Numbered from the stretch's first letter, positions 36,672-47,246 are shown. The stretch is 64,000 nt of DNA from Leucosporidium creatinivorum (GCA_001600635.1 BCKL01000018.1:303974-367973), one strand, 5' to 3'. Made by a program: numbers and translations. Notes: generated from the letters alone by a model not told the origin.

Positions 36672-37291
36672 CTATTTCCTCTCCTCCAGATCCGGCATCC
36701 TCCTGACCGTCCTGCCTCGGTTCTCGGCGTGAGTGAGCAACTCGCTCAGGATCCAGCTTGACTTCCATGGTTCGGGGGCAGGTGCTTTGCCTGTGACATA
36801 GTAGTAAATGGACCAGTCGGGGAGGGTGAGGAACTGTGTACCGTAACACATCGTCAGCAAGCCTCGGCGATGGAAAGAGGCAGAGAGCTCACCCGGTCAT
36901 ACTCCCTCAGCTGGCCATCGTCCAGCTCCGACAACCGACTCTTAGCAAAAGTGCCCAAGATCAAGTCCATCTCCAAGATCCCCCTCTTCCTACTCTCATA
37001 CACCAAGCGCTTTCTCAACGTCTCGGTCTGCTCGTTGTCCCTACCCTCGGGATGCGGGCTAGCGAGCAGCTCTTGCATCGTAGGAGCTGGGCCTTCGGGG
37101 GTAGGGGGTGGTGCAGGAGGAGTGAGCGACCAAGGGTCTGTAGGTGTTTCGGCTGGAGGGTCGCGGAGGAGGGCGGGATGGGTGAGGTCGGATTCGGGCG
37201 CTTTCGAGGCGGCGAAGGCTGGCCGGCTGAGGTGCAGGGAGCGGGTGCTGGTGCGGAGCGCTGTACGGGCGCAGAGAGTGAAACGCTGCAT
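36672..37291 (-). CDS. SDH5: SDHAF2, succinate dehydrogenase flavinylation factor
   Basis: Mitochondrial matrix protein needed to attach FAD covalently to the succinate dehydrogenase flavoprotein. Two exons (37291-36893 and 36833-36672; intron 36834-36892) encode 186 residues. The N-terminus MQRFTLCARTALRTSTRSLH is a typical presequence (basic, no acids). The core signature is RKRGILEMDLILGTFAKSRLSEL, then the second block LPDWSIYYYVTGKAPAPE. A Pro-rich linker (about residues 50-72) separates presequence and core. The intron falls between the two conserved blocks. Head-to-head with HSC20 at only 116 bp. Confidence 0.93.
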
Positions 37292-37407
37292 GATGAGCTA
37301 CAGAGGACGAGGTGAAAGCAGGAAGCAAAGAGTGGATCTGACGCACTTCGACTCTTGACTTTCCGCCATCACCTCGTCTTGAAGCCCTTTCGAATCGAGC
37401 TACAGAA
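37292..37407. promoter_or_regulatory. compact divergent promoter of SDHAF2 and HSC20
   Basis: Only 116 bp between two start codons, so the regulatory DNA must be shared or overlapping. Confidence 0.6.
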
Positions 37408-38376
37408 ATGTCAAGAGCAGTATTATTACGACTGAGCTGTAGTCTAGCCGCTCGCACTCGCCTTGCCGGCGCTTTTGTACAACTCAACTCAGCAGCAGCC
37501 GCGATTGCAGCTCCCTCACTCGGCCTACGCTCCTTCGCCTCTACAACACACCGCTACAGCACTGTACACCAGCAAGCGACCCTCTCCTCCACCTGCCCTT
37601 CCTGCGGCACCACCCTCCCTGCCCAACTCTCCCCTCTCTGCCCCTCCTGCTCCGCCTTGCTTCCTCCTCCTCATCCTGCGACTACTTCCTTCACCCTGTT
37701 CAACCTGCCACAATCTTACGCAATTGACAATGGAGACCTGAAGGGCACCTTCCTACAGCTGCAGCAGAAGGTCCATCCGGATCGGTTCGGCGGGATGGGC
37801 GAGCAGGAGGGATGGGCGAGGGAGTGGAGCAGTCGAGTGAATGAGGGGTATAAAGTGTTGGGCGAGGGACGGAGTCGCGGCGAATATCTGGTGCGTCTCC
37901 CCTCTTTCGCTTCTCCCTGGTTCGCCTCTCTTGAGCGAGCGCCGAGCGCCGAGCTGACCTGTGGTCGACCGAACTCATACAGCTCTCCCTCTCGGACGTC
38001 CATATCGGAGAAGCAGACCCTGTGACCGACCCCGAACTATTGATGGCGATCATGGAGACGCGCGAGGCGTTGGAGGAGGCCGAAACAGAGGAGCAAGTTC
38101 AGCAGATTCGGGAGGAAAACCGGGGTTCGTCTTCTGTCATCCTCTCCCCTTCCTCCATCCCACCTCTCGCCCACCTGGTTGCTGACTGTCTTTGCACCCA
38201 CAGAAACCATGTCTGAGACCTTCTCCCTCCTCTCCTCGACCCTCTCGTCCGACTCGCCCTCGCCCGAAGAGCTCGAACAGGCCAAGAACCTGTTGATCAG
38301 GCTCAAGTACTTGGAGAATGTGGAGGGTGTGTGTAGGGAATGGACGCCGGGGAAGAGGGTCGAGTTGAAGCATTGA
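37408..38376 (+). CDS. JAC1: HSC20/Jac1, J-domain co-chaperone for Fe-S cluster transfer
   Basis: Mitochondrial J-protein that loads the scaffold ISU onto the HSP70 chaperone for iron-sulfur cluster delivery. Presequence-like N-terminus (MSRAVLLRLSCSLAARTRLA), then a zinc-finger pair of knuckles CPSCGTTLPAQLSPLCPSC as in human HSCB and absent from budding-yeast Jac1. The J domain has FNLPQSYAIDNGDLKGTFLQ and the invariant HPD in QKVHPDRFGG. The C-terminal helical bundle (LLMAIMETREALEEAETEEQ, then LIRLKYLENVEGVCREW) binds the scaffold. Two introns, at about 37890-37981 and 38126-38203. Ends VELKH. Confidence 0.93.
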
Positions 38377-40587
38377 GGTGGTGGTTCGGAGCTTGGCGGC
38401 GAGTGGTATGAGAAGCGCCGCTGGAGGAGTGTAGAGGTGGAGGAGGAGGAAGGAGGAATATCATAACACTATCGCTCTTCATCACCTCGCACCTCTCACC
38501 TCCTCTCTGCTCCTCAACTCAACCGCTCACTCTCCTCCGCTCCTCGCCTCCTCGGCTTCCGAACCGGCTCTGGGATTCTCCCTCTTCCCCAAACTCGGAT
38601 GATGGGGTCGGGAGATGAGGTCCCTGCCCTCGGATCCCGGTCGTGGATCTCAGGAAACAGTTTGACTGCTGGCTGAAGATGAGGGGGAGGGAGGGGATGG
38701 AAGCCGAAGCGAGCAGTGAGCGACCGAGCGTCGGCGGAGGGCGTGGGAGACCCGATGCAGAGCACAAGTGCGTCAGAACTCGCTGGAGTGCGCCTGCTGC
38801 TGCTATACAGCCTGCTCCGACCCGTTTGCTGGTCTTCATACGCCGAGCTTGGGGACTTCGCCCAAGCGCATCGCTGTCTTCGCCCATCTTGCCCATCTCA
38901 CTACGACAACCAAATCACCAAAGAATTCATCTACTCTTTATCTGGCGTCTCATCATCACCAACTTCCCGCCGTCCTGATCTTCCACGCCCCTTCCGGCTC
39001 CAGGCTCGGCGATGGGGCCATCGCCGTCTTGCTTCACAGCCACCGTACGCTAGCGGCCTCACGCCCGTGCGGATGTCAGGAAACAATCAATTCTCTGCAC
39101 GAGACGAGGAGGATCTGCGCCTTGGCTCGAGGAGTCGTGAGTTTGCCCGGCGGGTCGGCGCCGATGGAGGCAGAGCGCGCCGAGGGGATGATGGAAAGGC
39201 GGGACAGTGGTGAGCGAGCGACTGCTATAGACAAGTGAATGTACAAGCCTTTGCATCCTACAGAGCCATACTTGAAGCAGCTGCTCCCCAAAGCCTTCCC
39301 GCGCAGCTTTCCATCGTCGACCGAGCAGCTTCGGCGCAACCTCACAGCCCTCACTTCGGCTTCTAGACGTTTGCTCCAGCCTTCTCGGTACGTGAACAAT
39401 GCCATCAAACTCGGACTCCAAGAGCACTCAGCTCAGGAAACACTTGTCGAAACAATGGTGCTCTTACGCGCCTCGCGATTCGCAAAGGCCTACCTTTGTT
39501 CTCTACAGGCGCGGCTTTGGACGACCTGCGGCCGAACGGCAGCGGACAAGATAGAGATACAGCGGGTTGAGAAGTGTGAGAAAGAAGAGTGAGGTGCAGA
39601 GGTGCAGAACGAGAGGTCGAGAGGGAAGACAGCGGGCTCGGCGATAGCGCTCTCGGCGATAGCGCTCTCGGCGCTCGTTGTCGCTCCTTCGAATCCCTCT
39701 GTCGACCTGAGCTGTAACTCGAGAGCTATTCAGAAGCTGCGTACAGTAGTCGCAGGACTCTGCGTCGCTGTTCATCGTCTCAATCTCGGTCCCTCAGCAC
39801 CCTCGCCTCAAACCCTCGCATCAGGCTCGGCGCTGCTCTCCGAAGCTGCACTCCCCTTTCTCGCAACTCAGCTCACACCGCACTCCGCCATCTCTACAGG
39901 TCCCGCAGTCCTCCTCCCTCCTCAATCCGCTCCCACCTTTTTCAACAAGCACATCTTTCCTCACCTGACTCTCCCGCTCCTTGACCATCTCGGCCCTCGC
40001 CCGCCGAAGGAGCGGGAAGCGAAAAGCTGGGACTATATTTTGATGGAAACCTGTGCATGGAACCTCCCAGCCCTCGCGTGAGTGTTTCTCGGGAAGGGCG
40101 GAAAGTCAGGAAACACTTGTCTCTCTGTAGCCGGTTGGCGTGGAACGCTGGAGAGAGGGCGAAAGATCGCTGGAAGATGGTCGAGCTGAGACGAGGGTGA
40201 CCGAGCTGCGAGCAGGAGATGAAGCAGGCGGCTGCATCAAGCCTCCTGTTGATCAGCATATCCCTGCCTAGTCTGAGCGCGAGCTGTCTGAGAAGCGACG
40301 CGTGGGAGATCGGAGCGAAGGCCGAACATCAGATTCAGACCGACCGAGAGCCTGAAGATCATCGTCTGACTGAGGTGATAGCCGTGGGCGAAGGGTGGGA
40401 GAGCAGAGAAGAGCTTGTGCGAGCAGCTGAAAAGAGTACAGAGAGTCTGTAGACGAGCAGAAGAGGGCCCGGATTTGAACGACTCTTGGCTCGCTCTTCT
40501 TGGCTCGCGAGGAATCGAGCTCGCACCTTTAGGCCTCGAGAGCGAGCTGAGAGTTATACAATGCAGCAAGGGGTACCTTGCCGTTTC
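38377..40587. other. 2.2-kb gene-poor region with repeated decamer
   Basis: Lies between convergent JAC1 and the left Zn2Cys6 gene. Contains four copies of TCAGGAAACA (38650, 39076, 39433, 40106), two of them within the 16-mer TCAGGAAACACTTGTC, and a direct repeat GGCGATAGCGCTCTC at 39636-39667. One weak gene model is listed separately; otherwise no convincing gene. Confidence 0.5.
39602..40200 (+). CDS. hypothetical, weak two-exon model
   Basis: Open frame 39602-40077, then a possible 53-nt intron (40078-40130; GTGAGT donor, CTGTAG acceptor, no clear CTGAC branch site), then a frame that closes at 40200. The join reads through as METCAWNLPALARLAWNAGE and ends VELRRG. The segment LLPPQSAPTFFNKHIFPHLT has exon-like codon usage. 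The upstream part is low complexity because it spans a tandem repeat, so the true start may be further downstream or an upstream exon may exist; a possible separate exon at about 39264-39388 (acceptor CCTACAG, donor GTACGT) is visible. Not recognised; it may be a decayed gene. Confidence 0.25.
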
Positions 40588-42862
40588 TCACATGAACATC
40601 ATTGACACGCCCTCGTTCCTCAGCACTTCCCTCCAATCTTGAGGACGGCCCGCTTCGTCCGTAGCTGCCCAGATCCTCTCGGCGATGGGGAGGTTGTCCA
40701 CGCCGAAGCTGGAGCGATAAAAGAAGATCAGCTCGCGCTCCCTCAAGCGAAAGGAAGCGAAACAAAGAGAGCTCGGAACTCACAAGGGCGACTTCGCCCC
40801 GAACGCTCGCCGAATGACCTCGCGATCGTGCTTGCAAGTGGCGACCGTGGCAGCCATAAACCATGCCACCCCTCGTCCCAAGAAGGAGGAGTTGGCGGCG
40901 AGAAGGGAAGAGGTGTCGGCGCGGAAGGGAGGGGAGGGAGAGCCGCCGAAGGTGAGGATCGAGTCGAGCGAGGAGCGGATGGAGGAGTGGAGGGAGCCAC
41001 GGTGGTAGAGATCTTGTCGGAGGCTGATTAGCAGCGCCTATGAAGCAGCAAGCAGGTCAGCTCGGCGGTCACGGCGAGAAGAGAGCTCAAAGGCGAGGAG
41101 CCGGCGCCGACGCCGGCGAGATGAAAGGACTTACATGTCGCCACATCTCCTGCGTAGCAGCGCACTCCAGCCTCTCCTCCTCGCTCTTCCCTTGCAGCGA
41201 CGAATCGCTAGACCGCCACTCGACAATCTCCCTCTCCAACTGCTCGGCGCTCGACTTGAGTCCCGTCGAGTCGACCAGTCCTTCCTGCTCGTCCATCGCC
41301 AGGTTGCACATCCTCGCAATGAAGAAGAAGAACTCGGTCGCCACTCCTTGCATGAACTCCTTGTCCTTGTCGATGATCACGCCGTCGATGAGAGTGAAGG
41401 CTGGAAGCGAGGCGGCCGAGGTAATGTCGAACAGTGTGCGGCGGTGCAGCGCGAAGGAGCGTAGCACGTCCGTGACGAAGAAGCCTTGGAGGACAAAGTT
41501 GACGTGGCCTGGCGCGCCGTGGATGAAGGGGATGGGGTGAGGGCCGAGTTGAGGATGCGAGACGACGAGGGCGTCCATGAGCTCTTGGACGGCGTAGCCT
41601 GCCGCCGCGCCGTGTTGATCGGTCTGTGGGAATCGAATGGAGAGAACGAGTCAGTCGAAGAGAGAGAGTGCGAACGGCGAAGACTGACCTGGTAGATCAT
41701 TAAATCGAAGAGAGTGCCGGCTTGCACTTCGAATGGAGCGGAAACGAGCATCTGCATGGCCTGGTTGTAGTACGAGTCGCTCCGTTGGATGACCTCTTGC
41801 TTCCTGCTGTCGCTCGGATGGAGCAAACGAGCTCGTAGGCCAGCGGCGACGGCGAGACAGGCGGCTCGACTGGTCGGCGAAGAGGTGATGGTGCCGTACA
41901 TGACCTCCTTGACGAGATGCCGCTGATAAGGCTGCCAGCCTTTCAACCACTCGTCGTCTATATCGCAATCTAGGTTGAGCCGGGTCAGCTCGGCGGCGAT
42001 CCCCTGCCTCTCCTCAGCACTCACAAAGGTCCGCAGTCAGACTGATCTCTGTCTCGGCTTCTACACTGGTCAGGTCTTCTCCCTCTGCCAGCTCCTTGAG
42101 AATGAACGACCTCAGATCGGCCTCACCCTTCGGCCTTCCTCCCTGCACGAAGCCGAGTCCCAACAAGCTCTGGCTTATCTCCGTCCATGGAGAGTAGTAT
42201 CCTGGGGCGGACATCGTTGGTGGTAACGAGTCGAGCATCTCGAGAAGGGAGGCCGAGTAGGAGAGGTCGGCGAAGGGCGCGAATGAGCTCGGCGCAGCGG
42301 GACCAAAAGATTGAGTGACGACGAGGCTCGATGGAGCGGCGTATCCAGACGAGTATGGGTAGTCGTTAGCGTAAGGCGAATGTTGAAGAGAAGTGAAGGC
42401 GGGTGTAGGACAGGTGTAGGAGGGCTGAATAGCGAAGGCCGAGCCGGTGAGGCTCGTCGACTGTTGCTGGTAGAACGGGGGCGGCTGCGGCTGAGGGTTA
42501 GGTGCAGGGGTCGGGGACGATGTTGCTGGAGGTGGAGAGTTCTGCGAGCTTGCTACCGAAGACCGAAGCGGCCCCCTTGACGACCCCGGCTCGCATTCGA
42601 AGCCTCCGAGCTCGCATCGCTCGCAGACGCTGTAGAGGAGCAGAGGATCAGCGAGCGACTACAGGTGGAGCTTGGAGCTCACCCGTCCTCATTGTACTGC
42701 TGAGGACACTTCTTCTTGCGTTGCTTGCAGGTCTGCGAACGAACAAGAGGTAAGCGAGCTACTCCCGTGCAGCTGTCGAGCAGGGCTCACCTTGCATCCA
42801 AGTCTACTTCGTCTGAATACTGGTCTCGGGGGCTTCGGTCGAACAGCAGTCGACGGCGGCAT
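40588..42862 (-). CDS. Zn2Cys6 transcription factor, left paralogue
   Basis: Nuclear DNA-binding regulator of about 620 residues. Start MPPSTAVRPKPPRPVFRRSR, then the binuclear zinc cluster GCKTCKQRKKKCP, continuing VCERCELGGFECE (six cysteines present; two introns interrupt it). A Pro/Ser/Tyr-rich linker follows, then a helical fungal transcription-factor domain: RACSLAV-type segment RAACLAVAAGLRARLLHPSD, FEVQAGTLFDLMIYQ and AVQELMDALVVSHPQLGPHP. Ends GVSMMFM. Intron positions match the right paralogue at 58988-61309, including one just before the YCDIDDEWL block. The target genes are unknown. The start is supported because upstream sequence carries an in-frame stop in this copy (TTTATAG directly before ATG). 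Confidence 0.88.
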
Positions 42863-42880
42863 CTATAAAGCGAGCGAGAG

Positions 42881-43505
42881 CTGGCGGTGCAAGTGAGTCG
42901 ACGAGAGAAGGGCGACGTTGTGTCCGATGGGTCCCGAGTGAGCAGTAGGCTCTCCCTCAGATCTGTGGGACCTTCTTTCCGACGAGCCCACGGCGACGAG
43001 AAGGGAATAGCAAGTAAGAGGAGGAAGCGAAGCGATGCGCGCGCACCTGGCGCCGGGACGGGTCGCCTCAATGAGGAACAGCTTTTTGCAGGGAGGAAGA
43101 GGCCTTCCAAGAGCACGATACTAGAGAGTGAACGCTACGTAGACAGCTCGAGAAGAAGCAGCAGAAGCGAAGTTGGCGCTTCGGCGCAGCCCCACGCTCG
43201 AGTAGCGAGGTCAGCAGAGGTGGCTTCAGCTGTTCGCTACGCGGTCAGTGAGTCCAGTGAGTGACTACATTTGACTCTGTGGATGAACCCGGAGCTCGAC
43301 GCGAGGGCGTACGCCCTCACCGAAACCCGTTCGCCAGCGCCGAGCTCGGTTCTGGCTCGCTTCACGCTGTACAGAAGCAGCTGTAGAGGAGCACGAAGTT
43401 GTCACATACTCTCACTCTCATTTAATCACAGCCCCAATGTGCACAGTAATGTTTTTGCACTCATAAGACGACGGGTTTTGGGCCGAAGCCACTAAGGGAG
43501 GTGGA
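42881..43505. repeat. left spacer, near-identical inverted copy of 57916-58980
   Basis: About 625 bp. By-eye comparison with the reverse complement of the right spacer gives roughly 95% identity over the first 470 bp (about a dozen substitutions and a few small indels). The match then continues to 43505 after removal of a 449-bp insertion present only on the right. Confidence 0.9.
43303..43318. promoter_or_regulatory. perfect 16-bp palindrome, left spacer
   Basis: GAGGGCGTACGCCCTC equals its own reverse complement. It lies about 440 bp upstream of the left Zn2Cys6 start and is identical at 58553-58568. Candidate site for a dimeric regulator. Confidence 0.55.
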
Positions 43506-43636
43506 TGACAGGCTATAGTAAAGTGAGGGCAAAGTCTAGGTGGGATGAAGTATTGAAGTGTTACTGGACCAATGATGACCCTTTCAAGTGTGCTGCAGTA
43601 GCACTTTTGACGTCCCCCATCTCAACCGCCTCCAAC

Positions 43637-44847
43637 TCACTGCTCGGCGCCGCTGGCCCGAACTACGATGACCCACTTCCTCGTTCCGTCAGCCTCAATG
43701 ATCTCGACGACCTCGTACTCGGGGTTGGCGAGCCTCTGCCTCAATTGAGGGACAGCAGCCGGAGCCTCGACCGAATAGGGAGGAGGAGGAGGAGGAGTTG
43801 CAAGCTCGGGCCAAGGAGCTCGGCTGTCGCGTTGGCGAACGAGAGCGGCGGAGAGCTTGCGGCGAGCTTGGGTGGTCGGAGCGAAGGTGCGAGGGTTGAG
43901 CTGGCTGACCCGAGGATGCACGAGAGCTGGACCACACTGCTGCTTCCTGCTCGAGGGAGGGCGGGATCAGCTCGGCTTTCGGCGATGGCGAGCGAAGCCA
44001 CCCGCCATAGTACGTACCTCGCAGCAACTGCAGCAGTCGAGGATTGCTTGCCGTAAAATCTCACTTGCCTCTTGGCCTGCCTACTGTGAGAGCAGAGAAG
44101 ACCCGTCAGTAAGCCAGGCCACCAGCGCGAGCGCCGAGCAGACGACGAACCGCGGCGACGAGACAGCAGCCCTCAAAGCGGACATGATAGCAGTGATCCC
44201 GATGCGGCGAGCACGAATGGGAACCCTGGAGGAAATGGGTGAGCCTGTGTACACCCACTACAGAGCAGCTCGCCGAACGTCGACAGCACTCACGCTTCGG
44301 CGATGACTTCACCAGGATACTCAGAAACCCCGGCCGCAAGTCTGTAGAAAGGAATTTCATACTTGAGGCTACCCGACCTTTTGATCCAGTCAGCTTGGAG
44401 GTTGACCGCGTCGGCGAAGTCCGCGCCGAGCACGAGGGGCATGTCGACCGCCGAGACCCGCCTTGCGACGGGTGTGATCAGGAACTCATGTACTCCGAGT
44501 GAGCCATAGGAAGTACTGAGGAGGAGCCTGATCTTGTGAGTGATTCTATGGATGCGCAGACCGTCTTGCGAGACGACGGCGATGGCGGCGGCGATGGAAG
44601 TGGCCAACTTGAGCATGCCGAGCTGAACGACGAAGGCCCAGGATACCATAGACAGCTGGCAAGCGATGTCAAGGAGAGCATTGACTGGCTTCTCACTCAA
44701 TCCTGCTCTCATGTGCAGCGTCATCTGCTTTGGGCCGAGGGGTTCGGCGTTCGCGTCTTCAAGTTGTTGCTGCTGCTGGTGATTGACTGTAGCTTGATGA
44801 GCTCCTGCGCCACTCGAAGTTTGTCTCTGATCTTTCTGAGGCTGCAT
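43637..44847 (-). CDS. retropepsin-like protein, left paralogue, active site lost
   Basis: 334 residues in four exons, intact. Start MQPQKDQRQTSSGAGAHQAT, a Gln-rich linker, then a single-domain retropepsin-like fold. The position of the catalytic D-T-G is NALLDIACQLSMVSWA (codons at 44659-44670), so D is kept but T-G is replaced by I-A. The second family motif, hydrophobic-Leu-Gly, is kept in MPLVLGADFADAVNL followed by a Trp-Ile pair. The C-terminal tail, after a proline-rich PPPPPPYSVEAP, ends with a conserved block EVVEIIEADGTRKWVIVV. The three introns (68, 67 and 71 nt) sit at the same places as in the right paralogue. Likely not a protease if activity needs D-T-G. Origin from an LTR element or a DDI1-like protein is possible; no RT or gag domain is present. 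Confidence 0.75.
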
Positions 44848-44937
44848 GATGCTTTGTGGTGGAAGTCTACAGATAGGGGGGTGCTGTTGTCAGCTCGCCA
44901 CTCGGCGGAAGGGGGGGGGATCCTCGAAAAGCTGGAC

Positions 44938-44950
44938 CAAATATATAGAC
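44938..44950 (-). promoter_or_regulatory. TATA-like element of left retropepsin-like gene
   Basis: Minus strand reads GTCTATATATTTG about 95 bp upstream of the start codon; the paralogue also has a TATA box at a similar distance. Confidence 0.5.
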
Positions 44951-45335
44951 TTTGGTGACCCGCGCAGGTGCTACTGAAAAGCTGAAGTTAGCTCCCAGAA
45001 GATGGCGCAATACTGCTCGACAAGCACGCCAGAGGAGTAGGTATCGCTCCTTCGCACCCCGACACTCGGCCCACCTCCCCAGGCGGCAAGGCGGCCAGGC
45101 AGTCGCAGGCTTTGCGGCGCCTCGTGGAGCACTACAGAAGCTATCTAACCTGTAGGTCGCTGCACAACAGGACGACCTACCTCTTTAGACCACAAGCGAA
45201 GGAGACGGGAGGCTGCTCGGCGATGGCTCGACGAGTGTTGCTGCTCGTGAAGAGTAGGAAGACAAGAGGCAAGACGAAGGATTCTGCGAGGTGTTGAACT
45301 CGGGGCAATGCCCAGGAACTCGCTCGCGCAAAGGT

Positions 45336-45350
45336 TGGGGCAGTGCCCCA
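45336..45350. promoter_or_regulatory. 15-bp odd-symmetry palindrome
   Basis: TGGGGCA-G-TGCCCCA, with a shorter relative GGGCA-A-TGCCC at 45303-45313, start-to-start about 33-35 bp apart. Candidate operator; its gene is unclear. Confidence 0.35.
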
Positions 45351-45690
45351 TGTCTCGACTTTCGCCCGTCGAATCGCGCCGACTCTGGCGCAAGAGCGAA
45401 AGCAGGAGCAAGAGGTGAGGGGAGGGCCACAGCGTACAATAGGGCTCCAAGTGCTTATCGAACGGGAAGGAAAGCCGAGCCAGCCTCCTTTGCTGCCCGA
45501 GCAACGAGCTAACACCCACCTCGGTCCACTTTGAATCGCCGAGCAGACGGGGGCGATTGAACGCGCCCTGACAGCGCTTTTCTCGGAGTTGCATTAGTAA
45601 AGACAAGGTGCAGCTTCTATTCCTGCAGATACTGACCTTCTACAACCCAACGAACCCATTGAACCCACCCTAATCCCCTCGCCTCCCTCA

Positions 45691-46954
45691 CTAAGCCAAC
45701 GGAATTCCCTTCTCCCCCTTCCCCTTCTGATAAGTCTCGCTCAACCCATCATACATCTTCTTCACCTCCTTCACCCTCTTCTCCAATTCATCCTTCTCCT
45801 CGCCCGATGGCAAGGAAGCCACCAGATCGTTGACCGAGAGGGCCGTCCAGAATTTGTTGGATTTGTTGTAGAGGGGTCGGGAGGTGAGGTCGGAAGGGGA
45901 TTCGGAGATGGAGAGGGAGGGGACGCGGAAGACTTGCTCGAGGATCTGAGAGGGGGAGGGAGGGAGAGGGCGGGGAGGAGAATCGGAGGGGAGGAGAGGA
46001 AAGCGAGAGCGTCGGCGTTTAGCTCGGCGCTAACAGGTCCGACTCGCTCGCGCGACTCACATCGATGTCGTAGGGGATAGCGAAAGTATCCCTCGTCTCT
46101 TCATATGTGAAGCTGAGTGGAGCGCGCGAGCAATTCGAAGCGAGGGCGGTGCGAAATGGGCGGTGAGGCGAAGGGAGCGGCGGGCAGGGGATGAGTTGCC
46201 GTCAGCTGCACCTCGATCTACTTCAATTCAAGCTGTCACACGTACAGGTAGTAATGGTTATCAAACCCACCCCAAGTAATGCCACTCAAACACAGCGAGC
46301 ACGGCTCGTGAGTAGCGAAGAAGATCGTGTCCTTGGCGAGGGGGCGCTGGTCGGCGGGGAGGGAGTAGAATTGCTCTGGTGGTGCGGAAAGGTGGAGAGA
46401 AGGTCAGTTCGATTTTAGATGGACGAGGGGAGGTCGGAGGAGGCGTAGGCAAGCTGGAAGCGAGATCGCCGAAGGGACTCGGCGCTTCCTCGTGCTCCTG
46501 CCGTCGGTCGGCGCGCTCGACAGGAAGATAGCAACGTCGGAGAAGTGAACTAGCGACCTCCAGCCCAAGTCTTGCACGCTGGAATCCGACCCTCGGCAAA
46601 AAGCTGGGACTCACGGATGCAGTTAATCTCGCCGTGCTGCTCGTCGTACGCCTGGTCAGCTACAGGTCGAGCACTCGAGGTGCATGGTACTCCTCACCAG
46701 CAAGGGCGACACCGTCTCATCATTCGTAGCCACCTGAATGGGCTTCAGCGTCGTCTTATCCAGGATGCTGTTCCCACCATCAGTCCCGTCGTTAGCGGTG
46801 GACTAGGGAGCGGTAGAGCAGGAGATGCATGAACTCACGCTGCACCGAATACCTTGCACCCGCTGGCCACTCCTTTCGCCGTGAGAGGAACGATGGAGTT
46901 GACCGTAGTGTCGAGGAAGGCGTTCAGAAGCTGGGAGGCGGTGGGAGTGGCCAT
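45691..46954 (-). CDS. cytidine/deoxycytidylate deaminase-family protein
   Basis: Zinc-dependent deaminase fold. Start MATPTASQLLNAFLDTTVNS, then GCKVFGAAILDKTTLKPIQV. The zinc site is complete: H and catalytic E in LLHGEINCI, and the two cysteines in HEPCSLCLSGITWGG. The C-terminal half has DNHYYLFTYEETRDTFAIPY, a proline-containing segment and a charged helix ending KGKGEKGIPLA. The family is widespread in fungi as an uncharacterised protein; substrate could be a free pyrimidine, nucleotide or modified base. Several introns; one splits the chain directly before the HGE motif. Same strand as DRG1, which ends 292 bp upstream of this start. Confidence 0.85.
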
Positions 46955-47246
46955 GCTGCTGTAGGGGATGGTGCGATAGATGCTGAGAAGCGATAAGTAC
47001 GAGCAGAAGCAGCGATGAGGCAGAGAGACGAAGAAGCAAGAGCGAAAGCACCAGCTCCGCGTCCTCCGCTCGCTCTCGACACGGCCGACTATCTCGGGCA
47101 GCAGATGCAGACGAATATGGGATCGTCGTTGCTGGCTATGCACGAGAAGCTACAATATTCCCCCCTCCCTCCTCTCCGTCCGACCAATATACAAAGAAAC
47201 TCGCTCCCTCCTTTCTCTCCTCCTCCCGCCGACACCGAAGTCGAGC

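Larger units (their letters stand above)
40588..44847 (-). repeat. left arm of inverted cassette duplication
   Basis: Contains, in mirror order to 56565-61309, a Zn2Cys6 gene and a retropepsin-like gene, both minus strand, with matching intron positions and a closely similar spacer. Similarity stops at the retropepsin-like start codon; sequence further in toward the centre does not match. Confidence 0.9.
44848..45690. other. intergenic region upstream of left retropepsin-like gene
   Basis: 843 bp. Holds a TATA-like element at 44938-44950 on the minus strand and two odd-symmetry palindromes at 45302-45313 and 45336-45350. No gene seen. Confidence 0.4.

Noticed and set aside
40455-40585. tRNA-like stretch on the minus strand with a B-box-like GTTCAAATCC
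   Set aside because: The flanking bases cannot form a 5-bp T stem (AGTCG against CCGGG) and no matching acceptor stem or A box was found.
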